DNA from: Bacteroidaceae bacterium | Lineage (GTDB): Bacteria > Bacteroidota > Bacteroidia > Bacteroidales > Bacteroidaceae | Length of the DNA stretch: 26,294 nt | NCBI GenBank assembly: GCA_017503065.1 | Contig: JAFVTT010000042.1 | Coordinates: 1-26,294 of the forward strand | Direction of reading: 5' to 3' | Part shown: piece after piece, positions 1 through 10,057 of the stretch | How positions within the stretch are numbered: the stretch's first letter is position 1 | How the letters are laid out: each line of letters starts with the position of its first letter | Notes under the pieces: generated by a model | What the model saw: the letters and a program-made list of their open reading frames with translations, nothing else | What the model was told of the DNA's origin: nothing | The model's database searches: none | Position numbers and translations under genes: made by a program

Positions 1-28
1 GCCGTGTCCCTACTGTTGCTGTCCAGCA

Positions 29-69
29 AAAACTAAAAAAGCGCCTCCCCTATCGTCAGGGAAGGCGCT
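29..69 (-). terminator. Rho-independent terminator of the ribosomal supercluster
   Basis: Read on the minus strand downstream of rplQ, positions 69-40 form a hairpin: AGCGCCT pairs with AGGCGCT, then one mismatch, then three G-C pairs around an 8-base loop. A run of six T follows at once (the aaaaaa at 34-39 on the plus strand). This is a classic intrinsic terminator and marks the end of the alpha operon. The remaining bases to the window edge hold nothing I recognise. Confidence 0.85.
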
Positions 70-89
70 CTATTTATTGCAATTTAGAA

Positions 90-575
90 TTATTCGGCAC
101 TTGCTGCGGTCTCTTCAGCAGTCTCTGCTGCGGGAGCCTCAGCTACAGGAGCTTCTGCTGCCTTCTTGCCGGAGCGGCGTGTGCGCTTGGCCTTCTTGGC
201 AGTCTTTGCCATGTTCTCGTCGAAGTCTACCAACTCGATGAAGCACATGGGTGCATTATCGCTGGCACGGTTGCCGGTCTTGATAATACGGGTATAACCA
301 CCGGGACGGTCGCCAACCTTTGCGCTGATGGTGCTGAACAGCTCGGTGATAGCCTGCTTGTCCTGCAGGTAGCTGAACACTACGCGGCGTGCATTGGTTG
401 TGTCTTCCTTTGAGCGGGTGATCATGGGCTCTACATACTTCTTCAGAGCCTTGGCCTTAGCCACAGTCGTAGTGATTCTTTTGTGCATGATCAGAGAAAC
501 GGCCATGTTGCTCAGCATGGCTGCTCTGTGGGATGCAGTACGACTCAGGTGATTGAATTTCTTATTATGTCTCAT
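90..575 (-). CDS. rplQ: 50S ribosomal protein bL17
   Basis: Large-subunit protein bL17, last gene of the supercluster. The first ~120 residues are the conserved L17 fold (start [17 protein letters not shown], with the [13 protein letters not shown] and RRVVFSYL stretches). At 161 aa it is longer than the ~127-residue E. coli protein because of a low-complexity tail: first Lys/Arg-rich (about 122-138), then Ala/Glu/Pro-rich to the end, a style of extension common in Bacteroidota. Its start lies 8 bases after the rpoA stop, and a terminator follows. Confidence 0.98.
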   Translation of the reverse strand: MRHNKKFNHLSRTASHRAAMLSNMAVSLIMHKRITTTVAKAKALKKYVEPMITRSKEDTTNARRVVFSYLQDKQAITELFSTISAKVGDRPGGYTRIIKTGNRASDNAPMCFIELVDFDENMAKTAKKAKRTRRSGKKAAEAPVAEAPAAETAEETAASAE

Positions 576-583
576 AAGTTTTC

Positions 584-1576
584 TTAATCTTTATCTAATT
601 TGTATCTTGAGATGTCGGTTCCAAACGACAGATTCAGACTCTCCAGCAAATCATCAAGCTCGGTGAGCGATTTCTTACCGAAGTTGCGGAACTTGAGCAG
701 GTCGGTCTTGTTGTACTGAACAAGGTCGCCCAAGGTGTCCACGTCGGCTGCCTTCAGGCAGTTGAGGGCGCGTACGCTGAGATCCATGTCGACAAGCTTG
801 GTCTTCAGCAACTGGCGCATGTGAAGTACTTCCTCGTCGAACTCCTCGTTGCTCTCAGCATCGCAGTTCTCCAGAGTGATCTTGTCGTCGGAGAAGAGCA
901 TGAAGTGATAGATGAGGATCTTGGCGGCTTCCTTCAAAGCGTCCTTCGGGTGAATGGAACCATCAGTTGTGATCTCCAGTATGAGCTTCTCGTAGTCAGT
1001 CTTCTGCTCTACGCGATAGTTCTCTACTGCATACTTCACGTTTCTGATAGGAGTATAAATTGAATCGATGGGTATGACATTCACGTCGGTGCAATACTCG
1101 CGGTTCTCCTCGGAGGGAACGTAGCCGCGGCCCTTGTTTATGCCAATCTCCATCTGCATCGTTGCCTTGGCATCCAGATGGCAAATAACTAAGTCAGGGT
1201 TTAACACTTCAAATCCAGTCAGATACTTGTTGAAGTCACCAGCCTTGAGTTCTGTCTTGCCCTCAACCTTGATGCTCACTTTCTCTGTCTCGAATTCATC
1301 TACTAACTGCTTGAAGCGAACCTGCTTCAAGTTAAGTATAATGTTGGTGACATCCTCCTTCACACCGGGAACGGTGGCAAACTCGTGCTCGACGCCGCGG
1401 ATTGAAACTGTGTTGATGGCAAAGCCATCGAGTGAAGAAAGAAGTATGCGGCGCAAAGCATTACCTACGGTAGTACCGAAGCCACCCTCCAGAGGACGGA
1501 ACTCGAACTTGCCGTACTTGTCGTCCGCCTCCAACATTAATACCTTATCAGGTTTTTGAAATGCTAATATCGCCAT
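584..1576 (-). CDS. rpoA: DNA-directed RNA polymerase subunit alpha
   Basis: Alpha subunit that dimerises to nucleate RNA polymerase assembly. The N-terminal domain (about 1-230) carries the dimerisation signature [11 protein letters not shown] near residue 40. The C-terminal domain (about 255-320) has [19 protein letters not shown] and the helix-hairpin-helix stretch [12 protein letters not shown], which in the family contacts UP-element DNA and activators. Length 330 aa matches the family (329 in E. coli). It sits between rpsD and rplQ, so polymerase and ribosome synthesis are coupled in one transcript. Confidence 0.99.
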   Translation of the reverse strand: MAILAFQKPDKVLMLEADDKYGKFEFRPLEGGFGTTVGNALRRILLSSLDGFAINTVSIRGVEHEFATVPGVKEDVTNIILNLKQVRFKQLVDEFETEKVSIKVEGKTELKAGDFNKYLTGFEVLNPDLVICHLDAKATMQMEIGINKGRGYVPSEENREYCTDVNVIPIDSIYTPIRNVKYAVENYRVEQKTDYEKLILEITTDGSIHPKDALKEAAKILIYHFMLFSDDKITLENCDAESNEEFDEEVLHMRQLLKTKLVDMDLSVRALNCLKAADVDTLGDLVQYNKTDLLKFRNFGKKSLTELDDLLESLNLSFGTDISRYKLDKD

Positions 1577-1585
1577 CCTTAATTA

Positions 1586-2191
1586 TTATTTAGAGTACAA
1601 TTCAACGATTAACTGCTCCTTGATATTCTCAGGAATATCTGCGCGCTCGGGCTTGTGAAGCAACTTGCCGGACTTGGTAGCCTCGTCCCACTCGATCCAG
1701 GGATACTTGCTGTGGTTGAAACCTGCCAGCGCATCGCCGATAACCTCGAGGTTCTTGGCACGCTCGCGAACGCCCACGATCTGACCGGGCTTTACTGCAT
1801 AGCTGGCTATGCCTACCACCTTACCGTCAACGGTAATGTGCTTGTGGTTGACCAGCTGACGGGCAGCACGACGGGTGCGGGCGATACCCAGACGGTATAC
1901 TACGTTGTCCAGACGGCACTCGAGGTTCTGCAGGAGAATTTCACCGGTAATGCCGCTGGTACGTGCAGCCTTCTCGAACATGTTGCGGAACTGCTTCTCC
2001 AGAACGCCGTAGGTGTACTTGGCCTTCTGCTTCTCAGCCAACATCACGCCGTACTCGGAGGTCTTGCGGCGACGGTTGTTGCCGTGCTGGCCGGGAGGGA
2101 AGTTTCTGCGTGAACGTACTTTCTCAGAGCCCAAAATGGTCTCGCCGAAACGGCGGTCAATTCTTGATTTAGGTCCAGTATATCTTGCCAT
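1586..2191 (-). CDS. rpsD: 30S ribosomal protein uS4
   Basis: Primary 16S rRNA-binding protein that starts assembly of the 30S body. The S4 RNA-binding domain is visible at about 92-150 ([15 protein letters not shown], then [17 protein letters not shown]). The N-terminus lacks the four-cysteine zinc motif of the zinc-binding S4 form, so this is the zinc-free type. Length 201 aa is normal. In E. coli S4 represses the alpha operon translationally; no comparable pseudoknot was assessed here. Confidence 0.98.
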   Translation of the reverse strand: MARYTGPKSRIDRRFGETILGSEKVRSRRNFPPGQHGNNRRRKTSEYGVMLAEKQKAKYTYGVLEKQFRNMFEKAARTSGITGEILLQNLECRLDNVVYRLGIARTRRAARQLVNHKHITVDGKVVGIASYAVKPGQIVGVRERAKNLEVIGDALAGFNHSKYPWIEWDEATKSGKLLHKPERADIPENIKEQLIVELYSK

Positions 2192-2227
2192 AATCTTTTA
2201 CTTACTTTTATTTAGGTCCTTGGTGAA

Positions 2228-2617
2228 TTAAACTCTTCTTCTCTTGGGAGGACGGCAGCCGTTGTGAGGAAGTGGAGTAACGTCGATAATCTCGATTACC
2301 TCAATACCTGCACCGTGTACGGTACGGATAGCGGACTCGCGGCCGTTACCGGGACCCTTAACGTATGCCTTAACCTTGCGCAGACCCAAATCGTAAGCGA
2401 TCTTTGCACAATCCTGTGCTGCCATCTGGGCGGCGTAAGGAGTGTTCTTCTTACTGCCACGGAAACCCATCTTGCCGGCAGAAGACCAAGAGATAACCTG
2501 ACCTTCGCTGTTAGCCAAAGACACGATGATATTATTGAAGGAACTGTGAACATGCAGCTGACCGAGAGCGTCAACCTTCACATTTCTTTTCTTTGCTGCA
2601 ACTGTTTTCTTTGCCAT
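2228..2617 (-). CDS. rpsK: 30S ribosomal protein uS11
   Basis: uS11 of the 30S platform, lining the mRNA exit region near the anti-Shine-Dalgarno tail of 16S rRNA. Diagnostic stretches are [26 protein letters not shown] and the C-terminal [18 protein letters not shown]. Length 129 aa is standard. It lies 10 bases downstream of rpsM in the order rpsM-rpsK-rpsD-rpoA-rplQ, as in most bacteria. Confidence 0.98.
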   Translation of the reverse strand: MAKKTVAAKKRNVKVDALGQLHVHSSFNNIIVSLANSEGQVISWSSAGKMGFRGSKKNTPYAAQMAAQDCAKIAYDLGLRKVKAYVKGPGNGRESAIRTVHGAGIEVIEIIDVTPLPHNGCRPPKRRRV

Positions 2618-2627
2618 ATCTCAATTA

Positions 2628-3008
2628 TTATTTAGTAGCCTTTTTCTTGTTAGCAACGGTCTTCTTCTTACCCTTACGTGTACGAGCGTTGTTCTTGGTG
2701 CTCTGGCCACGAACGGGAAGACCATTACGATGACGAACGCCACGATAGCAACCGATATCCATCAGTCGCTTGATGTTCAGAGAAATTTCACTGCGGAGGT
2801 CGCCCTCAACCTTGTACTCGGCAGCAATCACCTCACGGATCTTACCGGCCTCGTCGTCGGTCCAGTCACAAACCTTCTTGTCCTTGTCGACACCAGCCTT
2901 CTCCAAAATCTTGGCTGAGCTACTGCGACCTATACCATAAACATAGGTCAAAGCGATTTCGCCTCTCTTGTTCTGAGGCAAATCTACACCAACAATTCTA
3001 ATTGCCAT
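2628..3008 (-). CDS. rpsM: 30S ribosomal protein uS13
   Basis: uS13 of the 30S head, which contacts the 50S subunit and the P-site tRNA. It begins [20 protein letters not shown] and carries the helix-hairpin-helix stretch [16 protein letters not shown]. Near the C-terminus are the conserved [15 protein letters not shown] motif and a basic tail that reaches the tRNA. Length 126 aa is typical. It starts 26 bases after the rpmJ stop. Confidence 0.98.
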   Translation of the reverse strand: MAIRIVGVDLPQNKRGEIALTYVYGIGRSSSAKILEKAGVDKDKKVCDWTDDEAGKIREVIAAEYKVEGDLRSEISLNIKRLMDIGCYRGVRHRNGLPVRGQSTKNNARTRKGKKKTVANKKKATK

Positions 3009-3034
3009 ATACTATTATTCTTTTTTGCAATAAA

Positions 3035-3151
3035 TTAACCCTGACGTGTCTTGAACTTAGGGTTCTTCTTGTTAATAACATACAAACGACCCTTGCGACG
3101 GACAATCTTGCAATCAGGGGTACGTTTCTTCAATGAAGCTCTTGTTTTCAT
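3035..3151 (-). CDS. rpmJ: 50S ribosomal protein bL36 (zinc-free form)
   Basis: A 38-residue gene read directly from the minus strand, starting [20 protein letters not shown] and ending KFKTRQG with a TAA stop. It is bL36, a late-assembling protein near the peptidyl transferase centre. Position between infA and rpsM is conserved. The classic C-x2-C-x12-C-x4-H zinc ribbon is degraded: only Cys14 remains, and the other ligand positions are Thr, Asn and Phe. This is therefore the C-minus form, which occurs in this phylum. Confidence 0.96.
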   Translation of the reverse strand: MKTRASLKKRTPDCKIVRRKGRLYVINKKNPKFKTRQG

Positions 3152-3163
3152 ATTTAATGTCTA

Positions 3164-3385
3164 TTATTTGTATCTGAATACGATGCGACCCTTCGTCAAG
3201 TCGTATGGACTCATCTCCACCTTGACCTTATCACCGGGAAGGATCTTGATGTAGTGCATTCTCATCTTGCCACTGATGGTGCATAGTATCTGCGCTCCGA
3301 TTTTGTCAAGTTCAACGCGGAAATTGGCATTGGAGAGAGCCTCCACAACTACACCATCCTGTTCTATAACTGCCTGCTTTGCCAT
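3164..3385 (-). CDS. infA: Translation initiation factor IF-1
   Basis: IF-1, a single OB-fold protein that occupies the 30S A site during initiation. Features are the start [20 protein letters not shown], the core [21 protein letters not shown] and the end [15 protein letters not shown]. Length 73 aa matches the family (72). It lies between map and rpmJ with gaps of 21 and 12 bases, the usual neighbourhood when infA is in the spc-alpha region. Confidence 0.98.
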   Translation of the reverse strand: MAKQAVIEQDGVVVEALSNANFRVELDKIGAQILCTISGKMRMHYIKILPGDKVKVEMSPYDLTKGRIVFRYK

Positions 3386-3406
3386 TATTACCTTACAGCT
3401 CTGTTG

Positions 3407-4198
<792 letters not shown>

Positions 4199-4217
4199 CT
4201 TAGAGAAATCCCTAAAA

Positions 4218-5561
4218 TTACTGAGCCATTCCGTTGCGGCCGTGGATGCGGCCACTGCTCAACAGACCGTCATAGTGTCTCATCAACAAGTGACTTTCAA
4301 TCTGCTGCAATGTATCGAGAACCACACCTACCAGAATCAGCAAGCTTGTACCTCCGAAGAACTGTGCAAATTCCTGTGACACATTGAGAAGGCCGGCAAA
4401 AGCGGGCATACATGCAATGAGTGCAAGGAAAATAGAACCGGGAAATACCAAACGTGACATTATCTGATCAAGGTATTCTGCTGTATCATGACCGGGACGA
4501 ACACCGGGGATGAAACCATTGTTGCGCTTCATGTCCTCTGCCATCTGAACAGGATTCATAGTGATGGCGGTATAGAAATATGTGAATGCTATAATCAAGG
4601 CAGCAAACACAATGTTATACCACACACTGGTATGATCGCTGAGGGCAATCAATGCCGCAGAGGGATTCTCACCTCCGCTTATCATCTGCAACAGGGTTAC
4701 AGGGATGAACATGATAGCCTGGGCAAAGATAATGGGCATTACATTGGCAGCGAATATCTTGAGAGGAATGTACTGACGTGAGCCTCCTACCTGCTGACCT
4801 GCATACATTCGCTTGGCGTACTGTACAGGCACCTTGCGTGTACCCTGAACCAACAGAATGGCAGCACAGATAACGAGCATGAGAATAACCAACTCTACGG
4901 CGAACATGATCAGACCGCCACCGCTAAGGTTATTCAGACGTGCCACAAGTTCCTGACCGAATGCCTGGGGAAGACGGGCGATAATACCGAGCATGATAAT
5001 CAGTGAAACACCGTTACCGATACCCTTGTCGGTAATACGCTCACCCAACCAAAGGATGAACATGCTGCCTGCTGCAAGAATGATGGTACTGGAGATAATG
5101 AAGAATGTCCAGTCCAACTCGGGATTCAAGGCACCGGCAGCCTGCATACGGAGGTTAATCAGATAAGAGGGAGCCTGGAACAGCAGAATGATGATTGTCA
5201 GCCAACGGGTGTACTGATTCATCTTTCTGCGTCCACTCTCACCCTCACGCTGCATCTTCTGGAAATGAGGTACAACGAAGGCAAACAGTTGAATTACGAT
5301 TGAAGCCGAGATGTATGGCATTATTCCCAATGCAAAGACAGATGCATTTGAGAAAGCACCACCAGAGAACATGTTCAACAGAGACATCAGACCGGTGTTT
5401 GTCTGCTCGTGCAACTGGGCCAATGCGTTAGGATTGATACCGGGAAGCACGACAAACGAACCGAAACGATATACTGCTGCCAGAGCCAAGGTCCACAAGA
5501 TACGGGTTCTCAGGTCCTCAACGCTCCAAATGTTCTTTATGGTTTCAATAAACTTTTTCAT
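4218..5561 (-). CDS. secY: Protein translocase subunit SecY
   Basis: Channel-forming subunit of the Sec translocon in the inner membrane. The 447-residue protein is hydrophobic with about ten membrane spans, starting with one near residues 22-42. Family stretches include VVLPGINPNAL, GIMPYISASIVIQL, the second-half segment beginning NPVQMAEDMK and the cytoplasmic loop GFIPGVRPG before span 8. It sits between rplO (5 bases upstream) and map, the conserved spc-operon location. adk, often found between secY and map in other phyla, is absent here. Confidence 0.98.
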   Translation of the reverse strand: MKKFIETIKNIWSVEDLRTRILWTLALAAVYRFGSFVVLPGINPNALAQLHEQTNTGLMSLLNMFSGGAFSNASVFALGIMPYISASIVIQLFAFVVPHFQKMQREGESGRRKMNQYTRWLTIIILLFQAPSYLINLRMQAAGALNPELDWTFFIISSTIILAAGSMFILWLGERITDKGIGNGVSLIIMLGIIARLPQAFGQELVARLNNLSGGGLIMFAVELVILMLVICAAILLVQGTRKVPVQYAKRMYAGQQVGGSRQYIPLKIFAANVMPIIFAQAIMFIPVTLLQMISGGENPSAALIALSDHTSVWYNIVFAALIIAFTYFYTAITMNPVQMAEDMKRNNGFIPGVRPGHDTAEYLDQIMSRLVFPGSIFLALIACMPAFAGLLNVSQEFAQFFGGTSLLILVGVVLDTLQQIESHLLMRHYDGLLSSGRIHGRNGMAQ

Positions 5562-5566
5562 ACTGT

Positions 5567-6010
5567 TTACAGTTTAGTAGCAGTACCACCGGCAGCTACG
5601 ATAGCAGCCTCGGCAGACTTAGAGAAGGCATTTGCAGTAACCTCAACCTTAGCGCTCAAAGTGCCGTTGCCGAGAACCTTAACAAGCTGGCCTGCCTTGG
5701 CAAAACCTGCAGCAACGATCTCGGCAACACCGATTGTGGTGATGCCCTTCTCGGCCATTGTCTGCAGAGAGCTCAGATTTACTGCCTGATACTCTACATG
5801 ATTGATATTCTTGAAGCCGAACTTAGGCAGACGACGCTGCAAAGGCATCTGACCACCCTCGAAACCGATCTTCTTCTTGTAACCGGAACGAGCCTTGGCA
5901 CCCTTGTGACCACGGGTAGAAGTACCACCCAAACCACTGCCGGGACCGCGACCAATTCGACGCTCGCTGTGAGTAGAGCCTGCAGCGGGCTTCAATGTAT
6001 TTAACTTCAT
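5567..6010 (-). CDS. rplO: 50S ribosomal protein uL15
   Basis: uL15, a late-assembling 50S protein whose N-terminal extension threads into 23S rRNA. The Gly/Arg/Lys-rich N-terminus (RRIGRGPGSGLGGTSTRGHKG, first ~45 residues) and the stretch GFEGGQMPLQRRLPKFGF are diagnostic. Length 147 aa is normal. It follows rpmD and precedes secY, as in most bacteria. Confidence 0.98.
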   Translation of the reverse strand: MKLNTLKPAAGSTHSERRIGRGPGSGLGGTSTRGHKGAKARSGYKKKIGFEGGQMPLQRRLPKFGFKNINHVEYQAVNLSSLQTMAEKGITTIGVAEIVAAGFAKAGQLVKVLGNGTLSAKVEVTANAFSKSAEAAIVAAGGTATKL

Positions 6011-6045
6011 AACGTTTTCAGTTTTTTAATTGAATAAAACTTGAA

Positions 6046-6222
6046 TTAGTCAATAACCTTCACCAAGTGATGAACAGTCTGAATCAAGCCGCGTGTGCAG
6101 GCATTGTCCTCCAACTCGACAATCTGATTCAACTTCTTCAGGCCCATAGTATCCAGGGTTGCCTTCTGGCGCTTAGGAGCATGGATACGGCTCTTGACTT
6201 GCTGTACTTTAATAGTTGCCAT
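6046..6222 (-). CDS. rpmD: 50S ribosomal protein uL30
   Basis: A 58-residue gene read directly from the minus strand. It starts MATIKVQQVKSRIHAPKRQK, continues with LDTMGLKKLNQIVEL and ends LIQTVHHLVKVID before TAA. The pattern of an N-terminal strand, a basic segment, the LDTMGLKKLNQ helix and a final V-x-H-L-V strand is that of uL30. It lies between rpsE and rplO, its invariant position, with gaps of 23 and 35 bases. Confidence 0.97.
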   Translation of the reverse strand: MATIKVQQVKSRIHAPKRQKATLDTMGLKKLNQIVELEDNACTRGLIQTVHHLVKVID

Positions 6223-6245
6223 AATACGTTTCTCCTTTACTAAGT

Positions 6246-6755
6246 TTAACCACGGAATACTTTCTCCATACTGATACCACGGCTCTGGGCCACCTGACGG
6301 GCGTCACGCATGCTTGCAAGAGCAGCGATAGTGGCCTTTACCAGGTTGTGGGGGTTAGAAGAACCCTTTGACTTGGCCAGACAGTCAGTAACGCCTACGC
6401 TCTCCAACACGGCACGCATAGCACCACCGGCAACAACACCGGTACCATGGCTTGCAGGCATGATGAGAACATCAGCACCGCCGAACTTTGCAGCAGCCTC
6501 GTGAGGTACGGTACCCTTCAGTACGGGAACCTGAACGAGATTCTTCTTGGCAGCCTCTACACCCTTGGCAATGGCAGCAGTTACTTCACCGGCCTTACCC
6601 AGACCCCAGCCGATAACGCCGTTCTCGTTACCTACCACGACGATTGCGCTGAAAGTGAAAGTACGACCACCCTTGGTAACCTTAGTAACGCGGTTGATAG
6701 CAACCAAACGGTCCTTCAAATCCTCGCTATTGATATTTATGTTCTTAATTGCCAT
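6246..6755 (-). CDS. rpsE: 30S ribosomal protein uS5
   Basis: uS5 of the 30S body, near the decoding site and mRNA entry channel. The double-stranded RNA-binding-like domain spans about 12-75 ([37 protein letters not shown]). The C-terminal domain has the conserved [18 protein letters not shown] and [16 protein letters not shown]. Length 169 aa is standard. It lies between rplR and rpmD. Confidence 0.98.
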   Translation of the reverse strand: MAIKNININSEDLKDRLVAINRVTKVTKGGRTFTFSAIVVVGNENGVIGWGLGKAGEVTAAIAKGVEAAKKNLVQVPVLKGTVPHEAAAKFGGADVLIMPASHGTGVVAGGAMRAVLESVGVTDCLAKSKGSSNPHNLVKATIAALASMRDARQVAQSRGISMEKVFRG

Positions 6756-6763
6756 AATCGTTA

Positions 6764-7105
6764 TTAGAATTTAAGTCCTCCGTTACGTGCAGCGTCAGCC
6801 ACTTCCTTAACTCTACCATGGTACAGATAGCCATTACGGTCGAACACAACTGCTGTGATACCGGCCTCGAGAGCCTTCTTGGCAATCAGCTCGCCAACCT
6901 TGGCAGCCTGCTCCTTCTTGGGGCAAGCCTCCATGCCGAGGCTGTTGGCGCTTACCAGAGTGGTACCTGTCAGGTCGTTGATAATCTGTACATAAATCTG
7001 CTTGTTGCTGCGGAAAACGCTCATACGAGGACGTGCGGCAGTACCAGAGATCTTGTTACGAACTCTATATTTGATCTTAATTCGTCTTTCTAATTTTGTT
7101 GTCAT
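6764..7105 (-). CDS. rplR: 50S ribosomal protein uL18
   Basis: uL18, a 5S rRNA-binding protein that helps dock the 5S particle. Seen are the basic N-terminus ([19 protein letters not shown]), [20 protein letters not shown], and the C-terminal [20 protein letters not shown]. Length 113 aa is typical. The rpsE start lies 8 bases downstream of its stop. Confidence 0.98.
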   Translation of the reverse strand: MTTKLERRIKIKYRVRNKISGTAARPRMSVFRSNKQIYVQIINDLTGTTLVSANSLGMEACPKKEQAAKVGELIAKKALEAGITAVVFDRNGYLYHGRVKEVADAARNGGLKF

Positions 7106-7125
7106 AATCTTACAGTTTTAAAGAT

Positions 7126-7692
7126 TTACTTTGCACCTGCTGACTTACCAGACTTTCTGCGTACGACCTCACCAGCAAAGAGGACACCCTTGCCCTTGTA
7201 AGGTTCGGGCTTACGGAAAGAACGAATTTTTGCACATACCTGACCCAGCAACTGCTTGTCGCAAGACTCCAGGATAATCAGAGGATTCTGGTTTCTCTCA
7301 GACTTGGTCTCAACCTTGATCTCAGAAGGCAACTGAATGAAGATGCTGTGGGTGAAACCCAGAGACAACTCTATCAGGTTACCCTGATTGCTTACACGGA
7401 AACCAACACCTACGAGTTCAAGAGTCTTCTTGTAACCTTCGCTTACACCGACAACCATGTTGTTTACCAGTGAACGGTACAGGCCATGGTAAGCATGCTT
7501 CTGCTTTGCGTCGATATCGGCAGCCTCGTCAATCTCGAATGTAATTTCTGATCCAGAAATATTCACCAGGATAGAGGGATTGATAGCCTGGCTCATCTCT
7601 CCCTTGGGACCCTTAACGCTTACAACGTTGTCGTTGTAGCTGACGGTAACACCTGCGGGGATAGTAATGGGCAATTTACCTATTCTTGACAT
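7126..7692 (-). CDS. rplF: 50S ribosomal protein uL6
   Basis: uL6 at the base of the L7/L12 stalk near the sarcin-ricin loop, where elongation factors bind. The N-terminal repeat begins MSRIGKLPITIPAGV and contains VKGPKGEM. The C-terminal repeat ends with the family signature EPYKGKGVLFAGEVVRRKSG. Length 188 aa is slightly longer than in E. coli (177). It lies between rpsH and rplR. Confidence 0.98.
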   Translation of the reverse strand: MSRIGKLPITIPAGVTVSYNDNVVSVKGPKGEMSQAINPSILVNISGSEITFEIDEAADIDAKQKHAYHGLYRSLVNNMVVGVSEGYKKTLELVGVGFRVSNQGNLIELSLGFTHSIFIQLPSEIKVETKSERNQNPLIILESCDKQLLGQVCAKIRSFRKPEPYKGKGVLFAGEVVRRKSGKSAGAK

Positions 7693-7707
7693 TGCTAAAT
7701 CCTCCTA

Positions 7708-8103
7708 TTAATATACGTAACAAAGAACCTCGCCACCGATCTTCAGCTCGGCAGCCTCCTTGTTAGTCATTACACCCTTGGATGTGGATATGATAGCAAT
7801 ACCCAGTCCGTTAATAACACGAGGCATATCCTTGTAACCGGTGTACTTACGCATACCGGGAGTTGATATACGAATCAACTTCTTGATAGCGTTCTGACGA
7901 GTCTGCTCGTCATACTTCAAGGCTACCTTGATTGTACCCTGAGGGCCATCCTCGATGAACTTGTAGTTCAGAATGTAACCCTTCTCGAAGAGAATCTTGG
8001 TGATTTCCTTCTTCAAATTTGACGCAGGGCATTCAACCACACGGTGCTTTGCCTGGATTGCATTACGCAAGCGCGTCAAATAATCTGCAATTGGATCTGT
8101 CAT
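7708..8103 (-). CDS. rpsH: 30S ribosomal protein uS8
   Basis: uS8, an early 16S rRNA-binding protein (helices 21 and 25). It begins MTDPIADYLTRLRNAIQAKH and has the C-terminal signature ISTSKGVMTNKEA followed by GGEVLCYVY. Length 131 aa is normal. In E. coli S8 represses the spc operon by binding mRNA. Here the 100-base spacer upstream of the gene holds two hairpins, described separately. Confidence 0.98.
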   Translation of the reverse strand: MTDPIADYLTRLRNAIQAKHRVVECPASNLKKEITKILFEKGYILNYKFIEDGPQGTIKVALKYDEQTRQNAIKKLIRISTPGMRKYTGYKDMPRVINGLGIAIISTSKGVMTNKEAAELKIGGEVLCYVY

Positions 8104-8126
8104 TTTTTTAAAAGGTTTTAATTAAT

Positions 8127-8199
8127 CGGGACTATCCCGACAATATTAAAAGATAACTATATGATTTCTTGACGTGCCCCCGGAAGGGCCCGTCAAGAA
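8127..8199 (-). other. Two hairpins in the rpsN-rpsH spacer
   Basis: Hairpin A (8166-8199) pairs TTCTTGACG with CGTCAAGAA over 9 bp, then after one mismatch GCCC with GGGC around a 6-base loop. It begins 4 bases after the rpsN stop. Hairpin B (8127-8139) is CGGGA-cta-TCCCG. Neither is followed by a T run on the minus strand, so termination is unlikely. An RNA-processing site, a transcript stabiliser or an S8-binding regulatory element are options. The structure is seen; the function is inference. Confidence 0.6.
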
Positions 8200-8203
8200 T
8201 TGC

Positions 8204-8509
8204 TTACCAGCTTGCCTTCTTTACGCCGGGAATCAAACCTGCAGAAGCCATCTCTCGGAACTGTATACGGCTGATGCCGAACATACGGATGTATCCCTTG
8301 GGACGACCTGTAATCTTGCAACGATTGTGCAGGCGGATAGGATTAGCGTTGCGAGGAATTGCCTGGAGCTTCTGAGCTGCCTCGAAAGCATCAACGGGAT
8401 CTGTGTTGGGATTGTTGATAATCTTCTTGAGAGCGGCACGCTTCTCAGCATACTTAGCTACCATCTTTGCGCGCTTTACCTCGCGAGCCTTCATTGATTC
8501 TTTTGCCAT
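8204..8509 (-). CDS. rpsN: 30S ribosomal protein uS14, long zinc-free form
   Basis: uS14 of the 30S head. The 101-residue length is that of the long form. The C-terminal signature is present ([19 protein letters not shown], then [19 protein letters not shown]). Only one cysteine remains where the zinc-binding short form has CxxC-x12-CxxC, so this is the C-minus type. It lies between rplE (9 bases upstream) and rpsH. Confidence 0.98.
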   Translation of the reverse strand: MAKESMKAREVKRAKMVAKYAEKRAALKKIINNPNTDPVDAFEAAQKLQAIPRNANPIRLHNRCKITGRPKGYIRMFGISRIQFREMASAGLIPGVKKASW

Positions 8510-8518
8510 AACTCTGTG

Positions 8519-9073
8519 TTAGTTTTTAGCGTTCTTAAAGGGAAGACCGAACTCCTTGAGCAGGGCGTAACCCTCTTCGTCGGTCTTGGCTGTGGTTACA
8601 AAAGTAATGTTCATACCCAGGATGCGGTCGATTGCGTCGATGTTGATCTCAGGGAAGATGATCTGCTCCTGAATACCGAGGGTATAGTTACCACGACCAT
8701 CAAACTTGCTTTCGATACCCTTGAAGTCACGGATACGGGGCAAAGCCACGCGAACCAACTTCTCGAGGAACTCATACATGCGCTCACGACGCAGAGTTAC
8801 CATAACACCGATGGGCATCTTCTTACGCAACTTAAACTGAGCAACGTCCTTCTTAGAGAAGGTTGCAACTGCCTTCTGACCGGTGATTTCGGTGATTTCC
8901 TTGATGGCAACCTCGATAATCTTCTTATCGGCAGTAGCCATACCCAAACCCTGGTTGATGACAATCTTCTTCAGAACGGGGATCTGCATTGAAGAGTCAT
9001 AGTTGAACTGCTTCATCAATGCAGGAGCGATACGCTCTGCGTATTCTTTCTTAAGGCTTGCAGTATTTGCCAT
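8519..9073 (-). CDS. rplE: 50S ribosomal protein uL5
   Basis: uL5, a 5S rRNA-binding protein of the central protuberance that contacts the P-site tRNA and S13. Seen are [16 protein letters not shown], the stretch [30 protein letters not shown] and the end [15 protein letters not shown]. The frame extends to 9091, but that start lies inside rplX. The ATG at 9073 ([17 protein letters not shown]) gives 184 aa and follows the rplX stop by a single base, which suggests translational coupling. Confidence 0.97.
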   Translation of the reverse strand: MANTASLKKEYAERIAPALMKQFNYDSSMQIPVLKKIVINQGLGMATADKKIIEVAIKEITEITGQKAVATFSKKDVAQFKLRKKMPIGVMVTLRRERMYEFLEKLVRVALPRIRDFKGIESKFDGRGNYTLGIQEQIIFPEINIDAIDRILGMNITFVTTAKTDEEGYALLKEFGLPFKNAKN

Positions 9074-9074
9074 T

Positions 9075-9392
9075 TTAGATTTCCTCTCCACTCTTTTTAG
9101 CGAAACGGACCAACTTGCCGTCTGCGTTCAGTTTTCTACCAATGCGAGTAGCCTTGCCTGTCTTGGGGTCAACGGGGTTCAGGTTAGAGATGTGGATAGG
9201 AGCCTCGATCTCGATGATGCCACCCTGGGGGTACTTGGCACTGGGCTTCTGACTCTTCTTAACCTTATTTACACCCTCGACAATGGCACGCTGCTCCTTA
9301 ACGAACACCTTCAACACCTTACCGCTCTGACCCTTGCTTTCGCCAGAGTTAACGATTACGGTATCGCCTTTCTTAATGTGTAACTTACTCAT
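9075..9392 (-). CDS. rplX: 50S ribosomal protein uL24
   Basis: uL24, an assembly initiator of the 50S subunit located near the exit tunnel. The KOW motif is at the N-terminus ([20 protein letters not shown], residues ~4-23). It is followed by [33 protein letters not shown] and TRIGRKL. Length 105 aa is typical. Its TAA stop is one base from the rplE ATG. Confidence 0.98.
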   Translation of the reverse strand: MSKLHIKKGDTVIVNSGESKGQSGKVLKVFVKEQRAIVEGVNKVKKSQKPSAKYPQGGIIEIEAPIHISNLNPVDPKTGKATRIGRKLNADGKLVRFAKKSGEEI

Positions 9393-9415
9393 TGTTCTTC
9401 TTTCGTCTTTGAATA

Positions 9416-9781
9416 TTAAAGAACCTCAGGTGCCAGAGACACGACCTTCATGTTTGCGGCACGAAGCTCACGGGCAACAGGACCGAAGATACGACTGCCA
9501 CGCAAGTCGCCTGCATTGTTCAGCAGTACACATGCGTTGTCATCGAAGCGGATATATGAACCATCAGCACGACGAACTTCCTTCTTAGTACGTACAATCA
9601 GGGCCTTTGATACTGCACCTTTCTTAACATCACTGGTGGGGATTGCGCTCTGGATAGCAACGACAATCACATCACCTACAGAAGCGTAGCGGCGACGGGT
9701 ACCACCGAGGACGCGGATACACTTTGCCTCCTTGGCACCGCTGTTGTCTGCTACTACTAATCTAGATTCTGCCTGTATCAT
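9416..9781 (-). CDS. rplN: 50S ribosomal protein uL14
   Basis: uL14 on the subunit interface, forming bridges to 16S rRNA and the binding site of the silencing factor RsfS. It begins [20 protein letters not shown] and contains [40 protein letters not shown] and the ending [11 protein letters not shown]. Length 121 aa is standard. It follows rpsQ with a 2-base gap. Confidence 0.98.
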   Translation of the reverse strand: MIQAESRLVVADNSGAKEAKCIRVLGGTRRRYASVGDVIVVAIQSAIPTSDVKKGAVSKALIVRTKKEVRRADGSYIRFDDNACVLLNNAGDLRGSRIFGPVARELRAANMKVVSLAPEVL

Positions 9782-9783
9782 TT

Positions 9784-10041
9784 TTACTTAGCTCTTTCTA
9801 CGATTTCTACTACTCTCCATCTCTTGGTCTTGCTCAGAGGACGAGTTTCCATAATCAGAACGGTGTCACCCTTGTGGCAATCGTTCTTCTCGTCATGTGC
9901 ATGGTACTTCTTCGTCTTCGCAACGAACTTACCATAAATAGGGTGCTTCTCCTTGAACTTGGCAGCAACCACGATGGTCTTGTCCATCTTGTCGCTTACC
10001 ACGACACCCATACGAGTTTTTCTTAAATTTCTTGCTTCCAT
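9784..10041 (-). CDS. rpsQ: 30S ribosomal protein uS17
   Basis: uS17, an OB-fold protein that binds 16S rRNA early in 30S assembly. Seen are [39 protein letters not shown] and [20 protein letters not shown], the last being the family signature. Length 85 aa is normal. It is the conserved neighbour of rpmC (16 bases upstream) and rplN. Confidence 0.98.
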   Translation of the reverse strand: MEARNLRKTRMGVVVSDKMDKTIVVAAKFKEKHPIYGKFVAKTKKYHAHDEKNDCHKGDTVLIMETRPLSKTKRWRVVEIVERAK

Positions 10042-10057
10042 ATCTTGAAGTACCTAT

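Noticed and set aside
4199..4255. Upstream start for map at 4255
   Set aside because: It would place the map N-terminus inside secY and add 19 residues foreign to type I methionine aminopeptidases.
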